Positions 8,496 to 15,474 of a stretch of 64,000 bases of DNA are shown in pieces (positions within the stretch are counted from its first letter, which is position 1; every line of letters starts with the position of its first letter). A program made the position numbers and the translations under genes. Location: NCBI GenBank assembly GCA_004557505.1, contig SFGZ01000002.1:1-64000 (forward strand), written 5' to 3'. The notes under the pieces are model-generated. The model made no database searches, was not told the DNA's origin, and was given only the letters and a program-made list of their open reading frames with translations. The stretch comes from Coriobacteriaceae bacterium. GTDB lineage: Bacteria > Actinomycetota > Coriobacteriia > Coriobacteriales > Atopobiaceae.

Positions 8496-8662
8496 AACTT
8501 GATTGAAACTTGATGAAGCGCGGCGGTTCCATCAAATCTTTGATTGACGCCTGCCGGCGAAGTAATGCCGTTCGCCGGTGGCCCCTCTGGGGCAAAAGAA
8601 GCGGACCGACCGAATTTCAGACAATCTACCAGCACTTTTTATGCGCTGGAAAGATGCCCGCG
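8496..8662 (+). promoter_or_regulatory. Structured leader region upstream of allC
   Basis: The 544 bases between 8259 and 8802 hold no gene. The second half carries consecutive small hairpins. TTGATG (8510-8515) pairs with CATCAA (8530-8535). CCGGCGAA (8554-8561) pairs with TTCGCCGG (8571-8578). GCCCC-TCT-GGGGC lies at 8581-8593. A CCAGCA.../...GCGCTGG pair follows. A repeated AACTTGAT occurs at about 8497 and 8507, and CTTGA-GGTG-TCAAG lies near 8711. These could be regulator sites or an attenuating leader for the allantoin operon. I do not recognise a known riboswitch. Confidence 0.35.
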
Positions 8663-8802
8663 CTTTTTTATCCGCTTTGGATAACAGGCCGCCTTAGATG
8701 CCAATTGATACTTGAGGTGTCAAGAAGAGGCGATGCAAGAGGGTCTTTCCCGGTCTTGCTTCCCGCACTGATACACCCCGTATCGCCGTCTAGAGGGGGC
8801 AC

Positions 8803-10035
8803 ATGATGAGCGTCACCACGCAGGAGATCTCCGAGATCGTCGATTGGCTGGCACAGTATGGCTATCAGGGGGAGGACCAGGGCATGATCCGCCTCCTCTA
8901 TACGCCCGAGTGGCTTGCCGCCCAGAACGCGCTCAAGGAGCGTTTCGAGCAGGCTGGCATGACGACCGAGTTCGATGCGGTCGGAAACCTCAAGGGAACC
9001 TTTGTGGGGTCCGACCCTGCGGCCGGGGCGGTCGCTTCCGGCTCCCATGTCGACACGGTCGTGAACGGCGGCAAGCTCGATGGCGCACTCGGCATCGAGG
9101 CGGCCTTCCTGGCAATGAAGGATCTCGTCGCGACCCATGGCCAGCCAAAGAAGAGCCTCTCCGTCGTGAGCATGGCAGAGGAGGAGGGGAGCCGCTTCCC
9201 CTATGTCTTCTGGGGCAGCAAGAGCCTCTTCGACCTCGAGGACAGCTCCCAGATGGCAAATGTCCAGGACAACGACGGCGTGAAGTTCGTTGATGCCATG
9301 CGGTCCTGCGGCTTCGATTTCAAAGAGGGCCACAACACGCTGATGGACGGCGTGACGAACTGGCTCGAGTTCCATATCGAGCAGGGCAACACCCTTGAGA
9401 TGGAGGGGAAGCAGGTCGGCATCGTCCACGGCATCGTCGGCCAGCGGCGCTATGACATCCGCCTCGTGGGCGAGGCAAACCATGCCGGCACGACGATGAT
9501 GCGCTACCGCCACGATGTGGTCGAGGCCTACGCAAGGATCGTCTCCCAGTCGATCGCGAAGGCCAAGGCAGAGGGCGACCCGCTCGTCCTCACGTTTGGC
9601 AAGGTAGAGGTCAAGCCCAACGTCGTCAACGTCGTTCCGGGCGAGATGACGTTCACGATGGACTGCCGTCACACGGACAAGGACTTCCTCGTGAGGTTCT
9701 CCGACGGCATCGTTTCCGACATGCGCGCCATCTGCAAGGAGATGGGCATCGAGATAGAGGTCGACAACTGGATGGACGAGGATCCGGTGCCGATGGACGA
9801 CGACATGACCGCCGTCATCCAGAAGGCCTGCCAGGACTGCGGCCTCAATGCCCTCGACATGCATTCCGGCGCAGGACACGATTCCCAGATCATCGCCAAA
9901 CACATCCCGTCCGGCATGATCTTCGTCCCCTCCATCAAGGGCGTCAGCCACAATCCGGCCGAGGCCACCAAGGTCGAGGACATCAAGGAGGGCATCGACG
10001 CCCTCGAGGCCGCCCTGTATGCGCTCGCGTACTAA
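8803..10035 (+). CDS. allC: Allantoate amidohydrolase (allantoate deiminase)
   Basis: 410-residue M20 peptidase-family amidohydrolase that converts allantoate to ureidoglycine, ammonia and CO2. The di-metal ligands are visible in GSHVDTV (about residues 80-86), AEEEGSRF, FHIEQG and SGAGHDSQ near the C-terminus; the dimerisation-domain residues GEANHAGTTMM are present. EEEGSRF and the FHIEQG spacing are characteristic of the allantoate/ureidoglycolate/N-carbamoyl amidohydrolase branch, and neighbours decide for allantoate. GAGGGGG precedes a doublet ATGATG start. It is the first gene of the long catabolic run on the plus strand. Confidence 0.92.
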   Translation: MMSVTTQEISEIVDWLAQYGYQGEDQGMIRLLYTPEWLAAQNALKERFEQAGMTTEFDAVGNLKGTFVGSDPAAGAVASGSHVDTVVNGGKLDGALGIEAAFLAMKDLVATHGQPKKSLSVVSMAEEEGSRFPYVFWGSKSLFDLEDSSQMANVQDNDGVKFVDAMRSCGFDFKEGHNTLMDGVTNWLEFHIEQGNTLEMEGKQVGIVHGIVGQRRYDIRLVGEANHAGTTMMRYRHDVVEAYARIVSQSIAKAKAEGDPLVLTFGKVEVKPNVVNVVPGEMTFTMDCRHTDKDFLVRFSDGIVSDMRAICKEMGIEIEVDNWMDEDPVPMDDDMTAVIQKACQDCGLNALDMHSGAGHDSQIIAKHIPSGMIFVPSIKGVSHNPAEATKVEDIKEGIDALEAALYALAY

Positions 10036-10065
10036 TAGCCCTCTTCTGGATGCAAGGGGATTGCG

Positions 10066-11538
10066 ATGAAATTCGAAGACCAGATCATTACGGCGGCCAA
10101 GGTCCAGAGGCTTGAGGGACGCGGCTACAACGATGACATCCTGCCTGAGGAGACAGACAGGCGCTCCATGGGCGTGAGGAACTTCTTCACGCTCTGGATG
10201 GGCTCCATACACAACGTGCCCAACTACAATGCGGTGGCAGGTTTCCTGTTCCCCCTGGCCGGCGGCATCGTGCTGGGGCTGTCTCCGCTCAACGTGATGC
10301 TTGCCATCGCCTTGGCAGGCGCCATCGTCACGGCGTTCATGGTCCTCAACGGCGTGGCGGGATCGAAGTACGGAATACCCTTCGCAATCCATCTGCGCTC
10401 GACCTACGGCAACCTCGGCGCCAAGCTTCCGGGCTTCTTGCGTGGTTGCGTCGCCGCAATTGGCTGGTTCGCGGTGCAGACCTATCTCGGATCGAAGGCG
10501 CTCTACATCATTCTCGTGAAGCTCTTCCCGGCATTTGCCGAAATTGCCCCAGGCGTCGATATCCTGGGGATCAGCGTCCCGGGCCTCATCGCCTTCATGG
10601 CGTTTTGGGCGGCGAACGTCGCCATCGGGTTCGGCGGCGGCGGTGTTCTCAACAAGTTCACGGCAATACTCAGCCCCCTCATCTACGTGCTCGTCATTGG
10701 GATGACGATATGGGCCGTGGGGGCCGCCGGCGGCATTGGCAGCATATTGTCGTACCAGGTGGCCTCTGAGGGCGCCGTAAACCCCGTCTTCGCCTACTTC
10801 GTGGTCTTTAGCTCGGTCCTGGCCGTCTGGGCCGCCCCGGGCGCGAGCGTCTCCGACTTCACCCGTGCGGCGAAGTCGACGGGGGAACAGGCAAAGGGCC
10901 AGACGCTCGGCCTGGTTGTTGGCTACGTTGTCTTCGCGATCTGCTCGGTGATCATCACGGTGGGCGGGTCGATCCACAGCGGGGTGCCTTACCTCGACAT
11001 CCTCGAGCTCATCGGAGACTGGACCTCGACGCCGGCGGTCGTCTTCGCAATGCTGTGCTTTTTGCTCTCCACCATCTCTACGAACGCCACCGGCAACATC
11101 ATTCCCGCCGCCTATCAGCTTTCGGCGCTTCTTCCCAGCAAGATCGACTACCGGAAGGGCATCCTCATCGCCAGCATCGCGAGCGTCGTCATCCTTCCCT
11201 GGAAGCTCATGGATGGTGGAATCGCAAGCTTCCTCAACACCATAGGGGCCGTGCTCGGGCCCGTCGCCGGCTGCATGATGGCGAACTTCTACCTCGTGAG
11301 GAAGCAGAAGCTCGACCTCAACCTCCTGTACATGGATCCGGCCGCAGACAATGCCGGCAATCCGTATTTCGGGGTGAAGAAGTCCGCCTATGCCGCAACG
11401 ATAGTCGCGCTCGTGCTCTGCCTTCTGGGCAACTTCGTCCCCGCGCTGTCTGCAATCTCGAACATTTCCTGGTTTGTCGGGTTCTTCTCCGCAGCGATCC
11501 TCTATGTCCTGTTCCAGAGGGTCGATGACAAGGACTAG
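10066..11538 (+). CDS. NCS1 family permease, probable allantoin transporter
   Basis: 490 residues with about 12 membrane segments. The entry region MGVRNFFTLWMGSIHNVPNY and conserved AAPGASVSDF place it in the nucleobase:cation symporter-1 family (PucI/AllW-like). Its place between allC and allB makes allantoin the likely substrate, though uracil, hydantoin or purine uptake is possible within this family. It is 30 bases downstream of allC and therefore probably co-transcribed. Confidence 0.85.
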   Translation: MKFEDQIITAAKVQRLEGRGYNDDILPEETDRRSMGVRNFFTLWMGSIHNVPNYNAVAGFLFPLAGGIVLGLSPLNVMLAIALAGAIVTAFMVLNGVAGSKYGIPFAIHLRSTYGNLGAKLPGFLRGCVAAIGWFAVQTYLGSKALYIILVKLFPAFAEIAPGVDILGISVPGLIAFMAFWAANVAIGFGGGGVLNKFTAILSPLIYVLVIGMTIWAVGAAGGIGSILSYQVASEGAVNPVFAYFVVFSSVLAVWAAPGASVSDFTRAAKSTGEQAKGQTLGLVVGYVVFAICSVIITVGGSIHSGVPYLDILELIGDWTSTPAVVFAMLCFLLSTISTNATGNIIPAAYQLSALLPSKIDYRKGILIASIASVVILPWKLMDGGIASFLNTIGAVLGPVAGCMMANFYLVRKQKLDLNLLYMDPAADNAGNPYFGVKKSAYAATIVALVLCLLGNFVPALSAISNISWFVGFFSAAILYVLFQRVDDKD

Positions 11539-11692
11539 CCGTGCCGACCGAGGCAACCTGCCTTCGTAATCCCTCCGGTCGCAATCCGGATGCGCCCGGT
11601 TCCGATTGATCCGTGTCACCAAAGCCTAGGCATCCCAAGCGTCAAGTCACATGACAAAGACCAGACTCTTCCTGCGAAAGGATCTAAGCAAC

Positions 11693-13054
11693 ATGAACGA
11701 TCTCGTTATCAAGAACGGCAAGGTCATCCTTGCTGACGGCGCAGTGGTCACCGACGTTGCCGTCAAGGACGGCAAGATCTCCCAGATCGGACAGGACCTT
11801 GAGGGCACCGAGACCATCGACGCGACTGGCCTCGTCGTTTCCCCGGGCATGGTCGACGGGCACGCCCACATCACGAGCATGGGCGGTGGCTACCGCGACC
11901 AGTGGGAGGGCTACGAGACGGGCACGGCTGCCTGCGCCAAGGGCGGCGTCACCACGATCGTCGAGATGCCGCTCAACCAGATCCCGTCCACGACCGACGG
12001 CGCCTCGCTTCAGGCCAAGTATGACTCCGGCAAGGACCAGCTCCGCGTCGACACCGCCTCCTTGGGCGGGCTCGTCCCGTTCAACCTCGACGGCGGCATC
12101 CAGGAGCTCGACGAGGGTGGCGTCTGTGGCTACAAGTGCTTCCTCGCCACATGCGGCGACCGCAGCATCAAGGGCGACTTCCAGAACGTTGACGACTACT
12201 CGCTCTACGAGGGCATGCGCCAGATCGCCAAGACCGGCAAGGTGCTGAGCCTCCACTGCGAGAACGCCGCGCTCACCGACACGCTTGGCAAGAAGGCGGT
12301 CGAGGCCGGCGCCCACACCCTCAAGGAGTTCGTTGCGTCTCGTCCGGTCTTCACCGAGGTCGAGGCCGTGCGTCGCGCCATCTTCTTCGCGAAGGTCACG
12401 GGCTGCCGCATCAACATCTGCCACTGCACCTGCTGGGAGGCGGTCGCCGAGGTCGTCAAGGCGCGCGAGGAGGGCGTCGACGTCACCTGCGAGACCTGCC
12501 CGCACTATCTCTACTTCACGACCGACGATCTCGATGCCATCGGCGCCACCACGAAGTGTACGCCTCCCATCCGCGACAAGGCAGAGCAGGAGGGCCTCTG
12601 GAAGCACCTCCTCGACGGCGGCATCTCCATGGTCGTGTCCGATCACTCTCCCTGCACGCCGGATCTCAAGGACAGGGAGAACCCGTTCGACGCCTGGGGC
12701 GGCATCTCGAGCATCCAGAACTGCATGGACCTCATGTTCGACGAGGGCGTGCAGAAGCGCGGTATGAGCCTCGTGCGCTTCGCGGAGGTCATGGCGACGG
12801 ATGCGGCGGACCGCTTCGGCCTTGCCCAGAAGGGGCGCATCGAGGTCGGCAAGGACGCGGACTTCTGCCTCATCAAGCCGAATTCGCCCTACACGCTCAA
12901 GGCCGAAGACCTCGAGTACCGCAACAAGATAAGCCCGTGGATCGGCCGCACCATCGGCTGCCAGGTGGCCCGCACCATCCTGCGCGGTAAGACGACCTAT
13001 AGCCTCGAGGACGGCGTGACGGTCGCTCACGACGGCGAGTTCATCTTGAGGTAG
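11693..13054 (+). CDS. allB: Allantoinase
   Basis: Cyclic amidohydrolase that opens allantoin to allantoate. 453 residues, the normal allantoinase length. Metal ligands are seen in DGHAHITS (HxH), the carboxylatable Lys of GYKCFLAT, His in SLHCEN, His in NICHCTCWEA and Asp in VVSDHSPCTPDLK. I use ATG 11693 because AAAGGA lies 10 bases before it and the resulting N-terminus (MNDLVIKNGKVI) aligns with the family; the in-frame ATG at 11651 adds a 14-residue non-conserved leader. About 150 bases separate it from the permease, so it could have its own promoter. Confidence 0.93.
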   Translation: MNDLVIKNGKVILADGAVVTDVAVKDGKISQIGQDLEGTETIDATGLVVSPGMVDGHAHITSMGGGYRDQWEGYETGTAACAKGGVTTIVEMPLNQIPSTTDGASLQAKYDSGKDQLRVDTASLGGLVPFNLDGGIQELDEGGVCGYKCFLATCGDRSIKGDFQNVDDYSLYEGMRQIAKTGKVLSLHCENAALTDTLGKKAVEAGAHTLKEFVASRPVFTEVEAVRRAIFFAKVTGCRINICHCTCWEAVAEVVKAREEGVDVTCETCPHYLYFTTDDLDAIGATTKCTPPIRDKAEQEGLWKHLLDGGISMVVSDHSPCTPDLKDRENPFDAWGGISSIQNCMDLMFDEGVQKRGMSLVRFAEVMATDAADRFGLAQKGRIEVGKDADFCLIKPNSPYTLKAEDLEYRNKISPWIGRTIGCQVARTILRGKTTYSLEDGVTVAHDGEFILR

Positions 13055-13079
13055 CGCCCGTCCACATCCACCCGCCACG

Positions 13080-13111
13080 GCTAGGCCGGAGCCCAAGGGC
13101 CCCGGCCTAGC
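13080..13111 (+). other. Stable hairpin between allB and the MFS gene
   Basis: GCTAGGCCGG pairs perfectly with CCGGCCTAGC across a 12-base loop. No T tract follows and the next gene starts about 20 bases later, so it is more likely an mRNA-stabilising or attenuating structure than a full terminator. Confidence 0.45.
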
Positions 13112-13132
13112 AGAGCCAAGGAGAGTTCCGAT

Positions 13133-14374
13133 ATGCCTTCGCCTGAATCCCCCGCCACCAACTGGAAGCGCTACGTTGTGATACTCGCGCTTGGCTGGGT
13201 CGTCATCTGGATCTCCCGGATGATGTTCACGCCCATCTATCCAGTTCTGAGCGAGTACTTCGGGGGCGTGAGCAATACGGAACTCGGGGCCATTTCGAGT
13301 TTCTACTTCCTTGGCTATGTGGTGATGCAGATACCCTCGGGGCTTCTTGTCGACCGCTTTGGGATGAGGCGGGTCATCGTGCCCGGCTTCCTCGTCTTTG
13401 TCGCCGGAGTGGCGGTCATGGCGTTGTCGACGGCGCTCCCCATGCTCTACATGGGATCCGTCATATCCGGGGCGGGCTGCGGGACGTTCTACGGGATTGC
13501 CTACACGATCACGAACGTCTTTGTCCCAAGGGACAAGAAGAGCCTGGCGACGGCGGTCGTGAACAGCGGCACCGCCATCGGCTCCGGCGCGGGCCTCGTC
13601 TCTGCGAGCCTGCTTGTGGGGACGCATGCCATTTCATGGCAGACGCTCGTCGCATGCACGGGCGCCCTGGCGCTCATCATGGCGGCCGTGTTCGCCCGCT
13701 CTCTGCCGGGAAGGACGCGCAGGGAAGGCGCCGCGCAGCGAGCGCCGGAACAGGAGGGGGCCGAGAGCGGGGGAGGCCTGAGGAGGCTGTTCCAGCCAAA
13801 GATGGTCGCAGCCTACATCGTCTACTTCTCCTCGCTCTATGCGTATTACCTGATCAGCACCTGGCTTCCGAATTTCCTGGAGACCGAGAGGGGCTTCGCG
13901 GGGTCCTTTACGGGAATCGTGAGCTCGCTGGTCTTCTTCGCCGGGATCCCCGGCGCGCTCGTCTTCAGCCGCCTTGCGGACCGCAGGCCCGAGAAGAAGA
14001 TCGCCTTGATCGTGGTGCTTCAGGTGGCGGCGGCCATCATGCTCTTTCTGATGGTGCAGCCATTCCCGCAGCCGCTCACGGTGGCGTTCATCGTGCTGTA
14101 TGGGTTGCTGGGCAAGCTGACCGTCGAGCCAATCATCATTAGCTGGCTTGGAGACTTCGCCCCCAAGGACAGCGTTACGACGACCTTTGGCGTCTTCAAC
14201 TTCTTTGGCATGAGCGCGTCGGTGTTCGCGCCCGCCGTCACTGGCTCTCTCACCGATTCGTTCGGTTCGGGAGTGTATGGCTATTACCTTGCCATCGCGA
14301 TCGTGGTTGCCTTCACGGCGGCCTTCCTTCTGATTGCCCGCCGCAAGGAGGGGCTGAGGGCGGCTACCCGGTAG
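13133..14374 (+). CDS. Major facilitator superfamily transporter
   Basis: 413 residues with about 12 transmembrane helices and a charged central loop (RTRREGAAQRAPEQEG, about residues 195-215). The signature GLLVDRFGMRR lies between helices 2 and 3. AAGGAG precedes the start. It lies inside the allantoin run between allB and allE. Because allantoin uptake is already covered by the NCS1 permease, export of an end product such as oxamate or glycolate is an attractive but unproven role. Confidence 0.75.
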   Translation: MPSPESPATNWKRYVVILALGWVVIWISRMMFTPIYPVLSEYFGGVSNTELGAISSFYFLGYVVMQIPSGLLVDRFGMRRVIVPGFLVFVAGVAVMALSTALPMLYMGSVISGAGCGTFYGIAYTITNVFVPRDKKSLATAVVNSGTAIGSGAGLVSASLLVGTHAISWQTLVACTGALALIMAAVFARSLPGRTRREGAAQRAPEQEGAESGGGLRRLFQPKMVAAYIVYFSSLYAYYLISTWLPNFLETERGFAGSFTGIVSSLVFFAGIPGALVFSRLADRRPEKKIALIVVLQVAAAIMLFLMVQPFPQPLTVAFIVLYGLLGKLTVEPIIISWLGDFAPKDSVTTTFGVFNFFGMSASVFAPAVTGSLTDSFGSGVYGYYLAIAIVVAFTAAFLLIARRKEGLRAATR

Positions 14375-14510
14375 CTGCGGGCGCATCAGGTGCCGCCCGG
14401 GGACATGGCCCTCCCACAAGACGGCCCCGTCTCCGGATGGCGACGGCCCCAGGGGCTGGGGCGGTAGCGCCTGACGCTGGGCCTCACAGGATAGGATGAG
14501 CCCAACAAGC

Positions 14511-14539
14511 TTGGGTGAACGTTATCTCATACGGATAAT
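14511..14539 (+). promoter_or_regulatory. Promoter upstream of allE
   Basis: TTGGGT and GATAAT are separated by exactly 17 bases. The -35 is overlapped by the inverted CCCAA-CAAGC-TTGGG (14502-14516). Downstream, AAGGGTC-GAGA-GACCCTT (14579-14596) forms a short hairpin in the leader before the AGGAG ribosome binding site of allE. The second half of the pathway may thus be controlled separately. Confidence 0.5.
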
Positions 14540-14645
14540 ATCGTCGGGCATCCATGAACGTAGTATTGAATCGTCAGGAAGGGTCGAGAGACCCTTCGCC
14601 TGGTAGGTCCAGATGCGTTTGGACATCTGAGATGAGGAGAACCCC

Positions 14646-15437
14646 ATGAGTTACATCAACAATGTCACCGGCTACCGCGCAGACATCCTCCAGAGCCGTT
14701 CCGAGGTACACAAGGGAGCCTGGGCCCTCATCGAGCCCGATGGCATCGTCAAGAACGTGATTCCGGGGTTCGCGGGCTGCGACACCACGATTCTGGCCAC
14801 CCCGAAGCTCGGCGCCTCCTTCTGCGACTACATCGTGACCGTCCATGCGGGCGGCGGCTGCGAGGCCGGGTTTGGCGCCGAGGGCGTCGAGGTGTTCTTC
14901 TACGTCTTCAACGGCCGCATGGAGCTGGGCAACGGCGAGAAGCAGGCGACCGTGACCGACGGTGGCTACATCTTCTGCCCGGCCGGGACCAGGCTCACCT
15001 TCAAGAACGTCGGCGACGAGGATGCGTTCTGCTTCCTCTACAAGCGCGTCTACGCGCCGATCGAGGGCCATAAGGCTCACACCGTGCTCGCCAACATCAA
15101 CGATGTGGACTGGACCGCCTATGAGGGCATGGCCGACGTCCGCTGCAAGGACTTCCTGCCCTCCGCCACCGACTTGGGCTTTGACATGAACATGCACATC
15201 CTCTCCTTCAAGCCCGGCGCGTGCCATGGCTACATCGAGACCCACTACCAGGAGCACGGCGCCTACATCTACTCAGGCGAGGGCATGTATGTCCTGGGCG
15301 ACACGTGGCTACCGGTCAAGAAGGGCGACTACCTCTACATGGACTCCTATGTGCCCCAGGCCTGCTATGCCGTGGGACGCGGCGAGGAACTTGCCTACAT
15401 CTACTCCAAGGACTGCAACCGCGATCCGGAGCTCTAG
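14646..15437 (+). CDS. allE: (S)-ureidoglycine aminohydrolase
   Basis: Bicupin enzyme of 263 residues that releases ammonia from ureidoglycine to give (S)-ureidoglycolate. The C-terminal cupin carries the expected manganese ligands in order, Glu198, His200 and His204 (IETHYQEHG) and Gln238 (VPQACYAVG), matching the E-x-H-x3-H...Q pattern of the E. coli enzyme. The C-terminal YIYSKDCNRDPEL is also typical. A good GAGGAG site precedes ATG. It supplies the substrate for AllD, encoded at the end of the same gene run. Confidence 0.95.
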   Translation: MSYINNVTGYRADILQSRSEVHKGAWALIEPDGIVKNVIPGFAGCDTTILATPKLGASFCDYIVTVHAGGGCEAGFGAEGVEVFFYVFNGRMELGNGEKQATVTDGGYIFCPAGTRLTFKNVGDEDAFCFLYKRVYAPIEGHKAHTVLANINDVDWTAYEGMADVRCKDFLPSATDLGFDMNMHILSFKPGACHGYIETHYQEHGAYIYSGEGMYVLGDTWLPVKKGDYLYMDSYVPQACYAVGRGEELAYIYSKDCNRDPEL

Positions 15438-15474
15438 TCTCCAGCCTGCCACTTCGACCGAGTAAGGACTGCTT

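Noticed and set aside
8668..11622. 984-residue open frame on the minus strand opposite allC and the permease
   Set aside because: It is the antisense of two clear genes in GC-rich DNA; the translation is low-complexity His/Asp/Arg/Gly-rich sequence without any domain or start signal.
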